From positions 165,838,822-165,902,821 of the forward strand of contig NC_090025.1 of NCBI RefSeq assembly GCF_037176765.1: a stretch of 64,000 nt of DNA. Reading direction: 5' to 3'. Of the stretch, positions 12,201 to 27,200 are shown in pieces; positions within the stretch are counted from its first letter, which is position 1; every line of letters begins with the position of its first letter. The stretch is from Anolis sagrei (lineage: Eukaryota > Chordata > Lepidosauria > Squamata > Anolidae). The position numbers and the translations under genes were made by a program. The notes under the pieces were generated by a model that saw only the letters and a list, made by a program, of their open reading frames with translations, was not told the origin of the DNA and did no database searches.

Positions 12201-15200
12201 TTCTGACTTGTTGGTCTTCAATCCTGCCGGCTCAAGGGTTTAACCCATTGTGTCACCTAAATTTGCTTTAGCTTAGGGTTGCCAGTCATCAGGAATGATT
12301 TGAAGTCTTTTTTTTTTTTTTTTTTTTTTGTCGTGTCAGGAGCAACCGCTCCTGTTGTGAGAGAATTGGCCGTCTGCAAGGACGTTGCCCAGGGGACGCC
12401 CGGATGATTTTTGATGTTTTATCATCCTTGTGGGAGGTTTCTCTCATGTCCCCGCATGAGGAGCTGGAGCTAATAGAGGGAGCTCATCCGCCTCTCCCCG
12501 GATTCGAACCTGTGACCTGTCAGTCTTCAGTCCTGCCAGCACAGTGCTTTAACCTACTGCGCCACCGGGGGCTCCACATTTGAAGTCATGCAACAAAACA
12601 ACAATGTGGGCAAATCCATATATTCAAAAAACACATGCTTGATTACTACGAGCAGGATGATGTAGATTTGAGACTGAAGATGTTCACCTTTTGAAAGATG
12701 CTCACCTTTTGAAAAATAAGCACAAAATATTTGTTCCCAGAGGAAAAAGAATGCATAATCCTTGTGGAGGCAGAAAGAATGAAATGCGCACGAAATTTAA
12801 TTGGAGAGACTAACTCATCCCGCCCAAGATGGATTTGATCATTAAATTATATTTGCCCTAGCGTAAAGGTTAATAACTAAAACAAAAAATGAAATAATTA
12901 ATGAGATTTAACAAGTTATATTCTAATTAGCTTACCCTTCTCCCAATCAGGTTCAACAAGGTTTCAGTACTACTCACTATCACAGTTTAGAAACAGCTTG
13001 TCACATTAAACCAGTTATGTGCTAATTCATCTCCCCTTCCTTCTGTGAGGTTTGAATAACAGCACATATAATTCTTGTGGTGCAATAAATAAAATGTTTT
13101 GCCTCGTTATTCATTGCAAGGAATGAATGGTTGGGGGGGGGGGGATGTTCAGAGCTGAATGTGTCTTTCTTCAAAACCTAAGGCCAGTATTCTACTGTTA
13201 GGAGCAATTAACACAGGCTCATTAAGTCAATGCAACTTGCAAAAGTATTGTTCTGCCAAGTTATCATTGATTCAATGGATGTACTTCACTTGGGAAGAAC
13301 AATAGCATTTAAGTCTACAACTTCAGTAGGATTAAGTCTACTACTATTTAGGGGTTCTTAATCTATAACTTAACTATAGACATATAGGGGCTCTGTGGAT
13401 GAATTTCAAGGGGTCTATGATTCTCTTCATGTTACTCTATTCTCTTCATGTTACTTTGAAGTTTTTCTTCAGAGCATTTTTTTGTAGAGGGGCTTCACAG
13501 TTTTCATCAGATTCTCAAAGGGGCCCATGACCCAAAAAAAAACTCCTTTAATTCATTTATCTAGTTATGATTAATGCAACAAGCTAAATTTTGGTCTTTG
13601 GGATGTTAACAACAACAAATGAAAGCTTTCCCTTCTGACTCTCAGTGTTAACAAATTAATTTTTAAACCTTGCACTTCATGCTCTGATTTCAAAAACACT
13701 TTAGAACGAGATAGGAAAGCAAAAACCTTGTTTCCAGGATTGAAGGTATCTAACATTTTATAACCAAGTTCACCATGGCATGTGATTAATTTCATGGTGA
13801 ATTTGGAATAAAGTGTCTAAAAGGTTGATACCAAGCATTTAGATAATGATCATTTCTTTTTCAACAAAGGTCTTGTTGCAGTTAGCTGACTTTTACAAGA
13901 AAACAAATAAGATTCGCATTGGAAAAAGCATCTTTATTCAGCTTTAGTTGTAAGATACTGTTATTATTGTTCTGAAAGATATCACAAACATCACATGCTG
14001 AATGGGGGCAAATCATGTAGTTCAGTATTTCTCAACTTTTGGTCCTAAAGCTGCTTTGGAGTTCAGTATCCAGAAATCCTGGCAATTGGCTTTGCTGTCT
14101 GAGGGTTCATCTACACTGTAGAGTTAATGCAGTTTGTCGCCCCTTTAACTATCATGCCTCAATGTTATGGGATCAAGGGGGCTGTAGTTTATAAGGTCCT
14201 TAGAATTCTCTACCCAATGCTTACTGGTGCCTCACTAAAGTACAACCCCCAGGATTCCTCAGCATGGAGCCATGTCAGTTAAAGTAGTATCAAACTGCAT
14301 TGTTTCTACACAGAATCGTAGTTGGAAAAAACCTTGTGGGCCATCCAGTCCAACCCCCTGCCAAGAATCAGGAAAATCACATTCAAAGCATCCTGACAGA
14401 TGTATTTATTTACAATATTTATATACTTCCTTTCTCACCCCAAGGCTGTTTACAATATATCAATGGCAAAAATTCAATGCCAACATACATGTAAAAAGAA
14501 AAATCATAATAACTAAACACTGACATATAGCTGTACATTAAAATCATCAAGCCATTAAACATGAGACATTGACAACATTTAAACATTAAAACAAAGCATT
14601 AAAATGTCTTAATATAAATATTAAATTCACATGATCCAAAAATTGTACACCATAACCATTCTGCTTGTCATTGCACATATTTCCTAATTGTTCTTTGCAC
14701 TGTATTATTTTTACCAGCCAAAGGCTTTGTCCCACAACCATGTATTTGTTTTCTTTCTAAAGCCAAGAAGGGAGGGTGCTGATCTCACTGGGGAGAGAGT
14801 TCCAGAGCTGAGGAGCCACCACGCCCTGTTTCTTGTCCCCACCAACCTCATTTGTCACAAGAGAAGGGCCTCCCCAGAAGATCTTAACCTCTGTGATGGT
14901 TCATAGAGGGAGATACTTTCAGACAGGATGACCATCCAGCCTCTGCTTGAAAGCCTCCAAAGAAGGAGCCTCCACCACACTCCAGAGCAGAAAGTTCCAC
15001 TGCTCAACAACTCTCACAGTTAGGAAGTTCTTTCTCATGGTCAGATAGAATCTCCTTTCCTGTAGTTTGAAGCCATTGTTCTCCTTGTCTCCGGGGCAGC
15101 AGAAAACAAGCTTGCTTCCTCCGCCCTATGACTTCCGCTCACATATCTATACATGGCCCTCATCATGTCTCCTCTCAGCCTTCTCTTCTGCAGGCTAAAC

Positions 15201-18200
15201 ATGCCCAGCTCTTTAGGCCACTCCTCATGGGGCTTGTTCTTCAGTCACTTGACCATTTTAGTTGTCCTCTGGACACATTCCAGCTTGTCAACAACTCCTT
15301 AAATAGCAGTGCCCAGAACTGGACACAGTATTCCAGGTGTGGTCAGGGCAGAATAGAAGGGTAGCATGATTTCTCTGGATCTAGACATGACACTCCTATT
15401 TATGCAGACCAAAATCCCATTTGCTTTTTAGCTGCCACATCACATTATTGGCTCATGTTTAACTCATTGTCCACGATGACTCCAAGATCTTTTTCACATG
15501 TACTGCTGCCGAGCCTGGCATTCCCCATTCTGTATCTTTCCATTTAATTTTTTTTCTGCCAAAATGAAATATCTTGCATATATATGCACATCTGGGAGAC
15601 CACAGATTGAGAACGATTGGTGTAGTCTTATCCATGTCTAAGTAATCCCTATTGTTCAATGGGCTCATCAGAAAGAACTGGTGTTATAAATGGTGTGAAG
15701 GGGGGACATTTCACTAAATTCAGATCAACTTAAATTCAATTCAAGGCTCCAGTTCAATTCAAAATTTCATTTTCTCTTTGTCGATCAGAGTCAATTTCAC
15801 AACTCACGTCAATGTCATCACTCTTACGGCATTTCAGTTGTCTGGTCTGAAGACTCATTGTGATCAATCATTTTTGGTTCAGGAATTATTGTTACTGAGC
15901 AGTCTTGGGTTACTATTTTTCCCTCCAGCATTTGGGAAATAAAACAGGAGATTTGTTCAAGCATTACACACCTTGAATCTTGTGAACAAACAGGATTGAT
16001 TTTTGATTCAATGAACAAGTTCCCTGGGTTCCCTGATTTGAGCACACAAACACCCACCTCTCTGCTCAATCCACTGCATGAACAACATGCCATTTTGAAA
16101 AGATTTTCCCAAGCAGCCCTTTCCCTGGGTCTCTTTCCTCCCAGTCCAAAGATTCAAAGGACTGCCAGGTCAGCAGAGGACAGAGAAGAATCTACTTCTT
16201 TTGATCCTAGCCAAAGGCAGCCTTGTGCATTCAATCTCGCCAAAGGCAAGCTGTCTGGAGAAACAGGAAGCTTCAGGGACTACACCACAGAACTGAACGC
16301 CAGGGGTCACTGTCGCCCCATCACACAACAGAAGGTGGGCTGCTGCAGTCCTAAATTAATTTGAAGACTTTGCCAGTTTCCTTGAGAGAAAAGGTTGATA
16401 TATGGTGGAGTGTACTAAACTAGCAGGGGGCTCAATGAAATACAAATGTATTACCTAGTTTTAGAAGCCAACCTTCTCGACTTGGGTTGAAGAAGGTGTG
16501 GGTGAGATCGTTTCCATCATCTTCTGGGATGGAGAATGGTTCGTTCTTGATGCTATCGAATAGACTCTGGCTCAGGGAAAAAAAGGGGAGAAAGAAAAGG
16601 AAAATCCTGAAGGGTGCCAGCATATATCTCATCATGAGAACACAGGAAGCTGCCTTATACTAAGCTAATCCATCTTGCTCACTATTGCCGACTGACAATT
16701 ACAGCTCTCCAAGTTTCAAGGTGGGAGAGTAATTGTTTATTTCTTTTTATGGTGCTTTTTGTATCTAAAAAAATACATTTTTCTATTTAAAAAAGAAATA
16801 TATATAAGAGGACATGGATAATAGGAACAGCCACCAAAAGCAGATAATAGGGGAGAATTAATACAGAATATTCAAAAGGCAACTGAAAGCTTGCTCATCA
16901 ATGATTCTTGGCTCAGCAACAAACAATAAAAAGACTGAAACTGCAAACAGGAAGCTTTTCATTCAAGGTACAGGAATTATGAATTCACTAATTGGTGCTT
17001 TGTCAGCTAAGACTGGACATGCTGCAAGTGCAGTTGATTATGTTTTTTAAAAGTTAGGCTGAACTCAGATTTGAAAAATAATGAGGAGTCAACCCAAAAA
17101 CACATAAACATTTTCTGTAGAACGTGAGTGGGCAAAAAGTGGCTCTTTCACAGAAAAAAATCCTTTGTAGATACAGTCATCATTTCACCACATCCACTGC
17201 ATCTTTCTCAATTGCATACTTCCATGAACCCATTTCCTCCTCCCATTCACCATTCGCCCATCATGTCAAACCATGACATCAAAGTTGATTCCTGATTTTT
17301 AAATAAGTGATGTAAAAATAAGAACATATGCAAATTATTTTTAATTTTCATAATTCATTCTACAATCAGCATGAGGGCTTATTTTAAATGGTGCTTTCTT
17401 AATGCTGAAACAATCAGAAATCATCTTGATAAGTTCAAAGAATTAAAAGCACATATGACTCATAGTTAAGGGTATTTTTTTCCTCATTTCTTCTCCAGTA
17501 AAGTAGTGACACATATGATGTCACATGTTTTGTAATGCTACTGCAAGTTCCTTTAAATTTTCCAGTCACAGAGGAGCCTAACTTTTCATTCAAAGAGCAG
17601 TTCAGTGATTTCTGTCCAAAAATTTAGTGACACCTGAAATGATAATTTAGGATAAGTTTTGATCACTGAAAGGATTTTTATAATTTTTATAATTCCTTCA
17701 GACAATGTTTATGATTTATGTGATTCAAATGATATCCCAACATTTTTTTATGCTAGAAACTAATATATCTTTGGAAGGTATACAGTACATGTAGATAATC
17801 ATAAGAGTGTTGTGTGCTTTCAAATCATTTTTTACTTATGGTGATCCTAATGTGAACCTATCGCAGCAAGATTCAGAGGGAATTGTCTTTACATTTTTCC
17901 AAGGCTGAGAAAATGTGACTTGTCCAAGGTCATGGAGTGGGTCTCAGGGCAGAGCAGGGGCACAAACCCTGGTCTCCAGAATCATCATCTAATGCTCAAG
18001 CCAACACATTGCATTAGCTTATGCAACACATCTGTCTGTCTAGGACAGTGGTACTCAACCTTCCTAATGCCACAACCCCTTAATACACTTCCACATGTTG
18101 TAGAGACCCCCAACCATAAAATTATTTTTGTTGCTAGTTCACAACTGTACTTTTGCTACTGTTATGAATCATAATGTAAATATCTGATATGCAAGATGTT

Positions 18201-21200
18201 TTTTCATTCACTGGACCAAATTTGGCACAAATACCCAATATGTCCAAATTTGAATACTGCTGGGGTTGGGGGGGGGGGTTGATTTTATCATTTGGGAGTT
18301 GTAGTTGCTGGGATTTATAGTTAATTTACAATCAAAGAGCATTCAAAATTCCACCAACGATGGAATTGAACCAAACTTGGCACACCGAACTCCCATGACC
18401 AACAGAAATTACTGGAAGAGTTTGGTGGGCATTGACCTAAAGTTTTGGAGTTGTAGTTCATCTACATCCAGAGAGCACTGTGGACTCATACAATGAGATT
18501 CTGGACCAAACTTGGCATGAATACTCAATATGCCCAAATGTGAACACTGGTGAATTTTGGGAAAAATAGACCTTGACATTTGGCAACCCCTGTGACCAAC
18601 AGAAAATACTGTGTTTTCTGATGGTCTTTGGTGATCCCTCTGACATTCCCTTGTGACACCCCCCCCCCCCCCGGGTCCTGACCCCCAGGTTGAGAAACAC
18701 TTATCTCGGAAGCCCCATATTAATACACGATTACTTAATATTGTATAGTTTTACTTAATTTCTAAACCAATGCGCTCTGCAAACATTTCAGTTTGCAATA
18801 AATGGATGGGGAATATGTGCAATGACAACTGGAATGATTCCGGATTACGATCTTGAACTGTGTGGTTTTAATAATTGGTGTAATGTTTAGATGTTTTAAT
18901 TCTTTGGTTTTAATGTAAATGTTTATTTTAATTGTGTTTTGTTTCTATGGCATTTAATTGTTGCCTATGTGTAATGTCGCTCTGAGTCCCCTTCAGGGTG
19001 AGAAGGGCGAGGTATAAATATGGTAAATAATAAATAATATGAAAGCAATCATATGCAACAAGAAAAATAACCTCATATTACTGTTCTTTCAGGAAACTCC
19101 CATTGGTATTAGTCTCAGTGAAAACTTGAATTGTTAAAGCTAACATTTAGAGTGCTGAAGGAAAAATGGACTAGAGTATTCTATGAAGCACAAGGTGAAG
19201 AGGGGAAATTACCCAAAAATCAATTGGGTATTGACTATAAATAAGTATTACTCGTTTGCTGTACATTCATAGTCTCCAAAAGTGTTCACATATAGGCAGT
19301 GCCCTTATTTAGTTGTGATATCAAAATCACCCTGTCACAGAGTTTTGTAATAAGTGGTACTGTGTTTGTTCAATGCTCATTTTAGAGCACCATAATTCAA
19401 GAAGGATATCAAGATGCTGGAACATGTCCAGAGGAGGACAAGCAGAATGGCAAAAGGTCTAAAAGCCAAGCCTTATGAGGAGTGGCTTAGGAAACTGGGT
19501 TAATTTAGCCTAGAGAAAAGAAGGTTAAGAGATCACATGATAGTCGGCTATGGAATGCCTTACCAACAGACATCAGACAGGCACCTTCGTTGCTGGCGTT
19601 TCGGAGAATGGTCAAGACCTGGCTTTACGAACAAGCGTTTGGCTAGGCAATGCAACTAACTAAGGAAGACGGTAACTGAACATAGGAACGGCACAATGAC
19701 TATGAGAATGGATCTGACTTTAACGGAGGCGCTATATATGTTGTTTGTTGATTTGTCTGTCTGATGTTAATTGTTGTGGAGCGACATTGTCGTCCCGGTT
19801 GTTGTATTGCTGTGTTTTTAATTGCACTGTAAACCGCATTGAGTCGCCCGTCAAGGGCTGAAATATGCGGTATAAAAGTGAAGCAAATAAATAAATAAAT
19901 AAATAGTCATTTTTAAATATTTGAAAGAATGTCATATTGTAGATGGGGCAAGCTTTTTTCCTGCTGCTCTAGACACTAGGGCATGGATTCAAAATGCAGG
20001 AAAAGAGATCCCATCTAAACATTAGGATGAATTTTTAGATGGATGAACTTCCTGATTGTAAGAGTGTCCAACAGTGGGATATGCTGCCTCAGAGTCTCCT
20101 TCTTTGGAGGTTTTTTAAAAAAAGGCTGGATGGCCATCTGTTGGGAGTTTTTTGATTGTGTGTTCCTGCATGGCAGGGGATTGGACTGGATGGATGTCAA
20201 CTCAATGATGCTATGACAGAATCTCTATTTTGGATTCTATGAAAGCAAGATTTTTTCAAACGCTCTCATGTGTTCATTGACTATATGATAGAGTGACATA
20301 ATAGTACCTATAAGTCATCATGCTCTCACCATAGAAATACATATGTGATTGACTAGGGAACCCAGTCACATGGAGAGGTCTCTGTGCTTTCGGAAGCATA
20401 TACACTTATCGATTGGTGGCATTTGGCTATTAGTTGAACAGTTTGGAGATTGATAATTAGACAGTTGTAGTTTAAAAGTAATCTGCTATGTGACTTATCA
20501 CAACCGTTCCCCCCTCCAATATTTTATTATTACACTTACAATTTTAAAAACTAAATTGTTATATTTCGTATTGCATTCTTGTTCCTTTTTCCTTCTTAAA
20601 ACAAATGCAGGATTTAGACTAAAAATTACTAGGAAATTACCCCAAATTTCCTTTTAGTATGAAATATGGAGAAAGAATCCTCTCAAAATGCCTCTCAAAT
20701 ATTAAAAAAGTAAAAAAGGAATGAGTGAACATTACTATTACCCAAAATAAGTCAAAATAAACCAGTTAGTACATTATTTTTAAAAGGGCTGTGACTATGC
20801 CATTATAATCCAAAAATGTGATGAACTGCAGTGATGCTGACATTCATCAAGCATTGCTTCCAAGTCCTGGTTTCTTGTGCAACTTATATATTTTTTCCAG
20901 TTTGAAAGGCCGAATGCTGCTATCGTTGTTGGAGAAAATAATGAGGGTGCTATTGTGCTCACGTCTTGCTTGTTGGCTTTACTTGTCTATCGGATTAGCT
21001 ACTGTGAGAACAGCACAAAGGACCAGAAAGGCCTTTGAACTCATGCAGGAAGGTTGTTTTTGCATTCTTATAGAATGCAATAGTTTGATTTCTTTCTTCT
21101 CAGAAGCTCACTTGCAGAGGCAATTGTTCCTAGGGTCTTTGTGTAACACGGTCAGCATTGCATACCATGAATGAACAAATGGAGATTCATAAGTTCTCGT

Positions 21201-24200
21201 GGAGGCCTCCTTTCTTAGTTCAAAAGAAAAGGTTAAAAGAATAAGCAAGAAACCTTCCTACCTTCAGGAGATCTTCATGAAGGTCCTCTCCATTGTTGAT
21301 GCCTCTGTTCATAGACATAAACCTCTCAAAGGGGGGCTTCTCTTTGACGTTGGGATTATGCAGACTGGTATTCAACATTATAATGGAGAACGAAAGGATA
21401 TAGCAGGTGTCTGTCAGATACAAGAGAAGGAAATACATAAGTGCCTGATTTCAAGGAAGAATTGCTAGTCAGGGTGATTCCGATATTAAAGAAGAACTTG
21501 CCAAAATTCTAACAGTGAGGCCTCCTAGACCCCTCGGGACTTATAGATCAAGGTGGCAGGTGTTTCCAAACTTCAACAGTATCTGCAGGAAGAAAAAGGC
21601 CTAGGGCAAGGGCAACTCAAGTGAATGGGAATTCTAGTAATGTTGAATTCTAGGTTGGCAACAGAAGAGCTTCTATTCAATTTAGAGCAACTGGAAGAGG
21701 AACAGCAGTGGATTCACCACTCTGCACTGCCATTCCTGGCCTATAGCAGACATTAGAAATAAGATGCTGGGAATCTAACGGCAGCCCAAAATTCATCCTC
21801 TTGAAATCAATATCTGACATGGAACACACCTTCAATATTCACACTCTACTGTTTTGTTTTGTTTTTTGCAGTTCTCTCATCAAAACTGTGTAATACGAAT
21901 TCTGTATACTGTAAACAGAAAACTGAAATTTGATTTTTTTCAAAAATACAAAATAGTCCACTTGGGTGATTGAAATAGTGATTTCTTTGCTTACTGGTGG
22001 TTCAATGTATACAAACTTTCTTTCATCTACAAAATTATTTTTAAATATTGTGCATAATGTTACTTTCAGACTATGTGTATAAAGAGATTATGAATCAATG
22101 AATTATTACAGTTAGGTTTAGATCACTATGTATATGCATATATTTTGAATTATGAACAAAAAATCAAAAATAATTCTTGTCCCAAGCATTTTAAACAAAA
22201 GATACTCAATCTGGACGAGGAAAAAGTGCACACCAATATGTGTATATCCATAACAACAAAAATACGATGCACAGTGCCCTAAATAAACATTTCTCCAGCA
22301 GGTACCTGTTGACTGGAAAACTCCAGGGTTGCATTGGCAATACCAGCTGGCAAAAGCCTCCATCATACGGTCAATCTTCTGTGCTTCTCCAGGCAACCGG
22401 AAACTCCAAAGGAACTGTCTATGAAATGAAACCAAACCACATAATCAGATTCTTCTAATCCCCATGGGATTAGTTCCCCCCCCCCCCCTTGAATGGGAGA
22501 GCCTCCACAAGTAGGAGGAAGGGGAAAGTACTGTTCTTGGAAATATTTATTCTTTGAGACACACAGCTGGTGACTAATAAGTGGCATGAATCTTTCAATT
22601 CTTGAGAAACAGAATAGAATGTCTTCATAATAAGAAGTGGAAATTGTGAGGTTAGTTTACACATAAATAGGATCCTACCTGGAGCTACTTTGTAAAAATT
22701 GATTGATCCCCATGTGGGGAGTGCCACAAGGGAGGCTGTACAAATGTTGTTCACAGTGGGATGTGAACAGAAGAGATCCAGTTATACAAGGTGGCTTTAT
22801 CTATTTTTCAAAGACTCCTCCTCCTACATTCTCCCCACACCACAAATGGTCTGAGGAAAATAGACTCCTCCAATTTAACTCTTCTTCTCGCAGATGCCTC
22901 TTCATTTGCCTATAGATGGGATCAGTTTAAATGGAGTGGACTAGAATGCAAGGGGATCCGTCAAGTTAGGCACAGGCACTGACCATAAGTGGAGCAGAAG
23001 ACACCAAGAGACATGACTTCTGAAGATCTCCTTTCCTGACTATAAAGCAACATTCAGAAACTCATGATTCCATTGAAGGGGGGGGGGGGCAGAAGGGACT
23101 CCTGTAGGAACAGGATCATGAAATCCATTTCTTCCAGCCCCATGATCCATACCTAATTCAGATGCGACCTTATGTATATGCCCCCATAGAAAACAAGTGT
23201 GGCCACAACTTTCCACTATATGTATAAACCACAAATTATGTATGTATGGGATCATCTATTTGTATGGGTTAATGAAACATGCTTAATGTCTACCAAGGTA
23301 AAGTGGAGTTGGCGCTTACAAGTTGAAGTCACGAAAGCTTTTGATTATCAGGTTTCCCTGGTCTTACTAATAATGTCATAGTAGTCATCCCAATTGTAAT
23401 TGAAGGCTTTTGGACTACCATGTACTTCAATGTGTGAATAAAGACAAATCCATTAAAAAAGATCTGCCTCTAGTGAAGATAAAAACAGCCACAACCAAAT
23501 TGTTGATATGAGACAATAAAGTCACTTGTATTTTTGATATCCTTGAGGATGTGGCTACTGAGGCAGTCATGATGAGTGACTGCACTCTGTGACCATATAG
23601 ATTTATTGAAGTACCGTACAACAAAGGATTCAAAGAAGAATGCTATCTGAACATAGAACCATAAAATAATTTATTTGGAAGAGACATCAAGGGCTATCCA
23701 GTCCTACCCCCTGCCAAGAAGCAGGAAAATCACATTCAGCTGGGCTATTGTTTGCTGATCAAATCCAATGTGTTGTGAGCAAACCAGAAAATATGTCATG
23801 TTTTTTTCTATTCTTCTGCTGATTTCTGCTAGATTTAATTTGGGTGGGTTAAGGATTTTTTATGTGTTTAGGGGGAAACAATGCCACTGGGTCCATGCAG
23901 CCCAAAGAGTTGATTACTGACCCCCTCCCCCTTCTTGAAGAATTTCGGCAGTGTGACATTTAAGCTGCATGCAGGCCTAGGACCTTTTGTGGATTCTCAT
24001 ACCCCCTCAGGGGTCAAATTTGATTTTCCTTCAAAATGACCTCTAAATGACCATGAGGTGGTGTTGCCTCCACATTTTGAGCCTCCTAGTCCTCCCTGGG
24101 AATTTAAAAAGATAACCTTTTTTTTTCAAATATCCCAGTGTCATCTTTTAAGGGATGGGGGACAGACCAATTCAGATCCCAGAGGAATTTTGGGGGGGGG

Positions 24201-27200
24201 GGCAGGGACTGAGCATTAAGTATTAGGACCTACTTACGGTACCTTAGTGCTTGCACAAGATTAAGATTGGCAAATTGATGACATTCCACAAAGGCCTGCA
24301 GAACTTGTAGATTCACTGGATCCCTGGTAGGTAAAACGACAAAGTCAGATGGTGAAAAATCAAAACCATCTTTACACTTATCCTAAACTAAGAATGGAGA
24401 AATCTGTCAGCTTTGGTTTCCTTCCATTTCTCATTTTTCTCATCTTAAATATGCCACGTTTTAACCTATGAGACTTTTTCCAGTTTGGTTAATTGTGGAT
24501 TACAGGATTTCAAAGCACAATAATGGAATTATGTATGGATTTTGGCACATGTTTTCCTAACACATAAACATTTGTATCATATTCAATTTTACAACATAAT
24601 ACCTTTTAACATTATTTTCATTAACATATGCATTACTGTGCAACCCTCTCATTATATTCATATCTATGTATCTTGGAGAACTTTGATAAAACATGGAAAA
24701 GAGCAGGTTTTGAATTCTGATTTGTGTATTAGTTGAAAGTGCAAAAGTATACTGTTTACTGTTAAATAGAGAACTATTGCTTCCCTATTTTTTCCTCAAA
24801 TGAAGCAAAAATAAAATTTAGCAGTTTTATTTTATTGCAAGAAAAATTTAAAAACACATTCACACCATCATCATGTTAGCTACAATTAAATATGCAAAAG
24901 ATCTACAAGATCTGTAAGATCCCTTTTCATTCAAAAACCATCCAGTTTGTTCCATCAATTCACAATTCAGAACTTTCCACAATTCTGCCCCGAAGTATAG
25001 TAGAGGCTCCTTCTTTGGACGCTTTTAAACAGAGACTGGATGGCCATCTGTTGGTGATGCTTTGAATGTGATTTCCCTGCTTCTTGGCAGGAGTTGGACT
25101 GGATGGTCCACATGGTCTCTTTCAACTATGATTCTGTTACTTATTTTGTGAAAAATTCACAGGTGATTAGTTTGGTTTTGTGCAAATATCTGCACAGGAA
25201 ATGTTGCTTTTGTGGAGGAAATGTATCACATTTTCTGTGTAGAAAATAAGAGTTTGGCATAGATTATTTTTTATTTTTTGCACAGGATTTATAAAAGATA
25301 AACACTCTTTTCTACAGAAAACAACCACATACAAATTTTGCACAGAATAACTTCCAAACTACAAAGATTCTCATCAGTCAAGGAGTCTTCTTGACAAGGA
25401 TTATCAACACTCAGAATATCGTTTTCTTCCTTTTCAAATAATTTTCATATTTTCCTACCATTAAGGTTCAAATTAAATGAATTACTCCCCCATCCCCAAC
25501 CAAGTTTTGCATAGCTTGAAAACCAGAAGCAGAGATTTGTTGAATGAGATAATACAATCTACTTACCTCTGTCCCAGATAATCTCCAATGGCTGTCTTAT
25601 TGAGTCCTTCTCCTTTGTAAAGGAATTTGGCAATTTCTTCAATATTTGAAGACAACACCTTGTGTTCAGTCAGATATTGGATGCCCTGTTTGGGAAAAGC
25701 AGTCGCATCTTGAGAAATCCTGAGGTAGGATACTGCTTTCATGGAGAGGGGAAGAGTAACAGGCAGTTTGCCCATGCTCACACACTGTGGTCATTTAAAG
25801 CTCACTACTACTGCTCTAACTTGGATATCCACCAATTACAACACATGCAATACATCAAACACAAGAAGATAGTCTTAAAAATTCAAATGTGTATGCAGAG
25901 TGGACATGGTTGAGGGTGGATCAGAAGGAAATCAGATGTGAATTATACAAAAGAAAACTGGTGGTGATGGCACAAACATCTGTACAAAATGCTTTTCGAT
26001 GCACTTTATTGCACCCTTCAGTTGAAATTAAACCCCACTGGTCATCCCATCCAAACCTCCCACCAGGGTTTTAAAATCTTATCCATTGTATTTGGCCCTG
26101 CCCACTCGGCTTAATGTCTTTGTTATTTTGTTGTACCCTGTGTTTATTTTGTATTACTGTCTTTTAATATATTTTATTGTATTTTATTTTATGTATTATT
26201 TTATGATTGTATGTTGTATTTGTTTTGCTTTGTTGTAACTGTTTCGGACAGCAGTTTCATACAGCAGGCATGACAGCACTTTGGATGATGAATCAGACTG
26301 GAAATGACCATATGGTTTGACAATAATGCTTAAATAGTTTTTAACTCAATGTCTTATTTATTGTTTTAAATTGTTGTTATAGTTGTTTTATAGTTGTTTA
26401 TATTGTTTGTATGTTGTGGCATTGAATTGTTGCCATGCAAGCCGCCCTGAGACCCCCTTCAGGGGTTGAAAAGGGCGGGGTAGAAATGCTGGAAATAAAT
26501 AAATAAATAAACTGTTGGGCCCAGCCTCGTGTTAGCTAGCCCGAGTCCCCTTTGGAGAGTTGGAGGCGGGGTATAAATTAAGATGATGATGGTGATGATG
26601 ATGATGATGATTATGATTATTATTATTATTGTGATTTCTCAAGTTAGCTAAGAGCCAACAGAATATGAACAGTGGAATACTTCTAAAGATTGACCATTTG
26701 CATTCCTTTTTGAGCAGGCCGTGTTTTGCCACTTGTCCACAAATGTTCCACTCAGCAAAAAAAAATATTGAGTATTATTATTAATACATTGCCCATAAAA
26801 TGTTTACAGAGAGTGCAGTCAGTGGCAGCCATACACCATAGCAGTGACATAAGCACCACAGGAAATTACAGAGTTTACCTTTCTCAGAATCCTGCAACCA
26901 GCACAGTCATTGTGGATTTCATGATCCAAAAGGTACATTTTCTAAGTTCTGAGAGCTATATGCTATCATTGTAAAGCATGCCCTTTCCTGTGGTAGATGC
27001 TGCATCACTGAAGTTTAACTACTTTTTAATCATGGGGTTTTAGCTTTTGATTGTAATGTAGATAGCAAGAGGGACTGAGAGAGCAATTAAGTTCAGAGTC
27101 AGAAAGAAGCTTTTTAACAGGAAGTACATGGTACAGTTGGTATAGTGTGGTTGTAATTATAACGTCAAGTAAAGGGAGATAAGGGTACACTAGACACAAG

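Noticed and set aside
20818-21174. 118-codon open frame on the plus strand
   Set aside because: It is antisense within a CYTH4 intron, with no domain, splice context or familiar motif.
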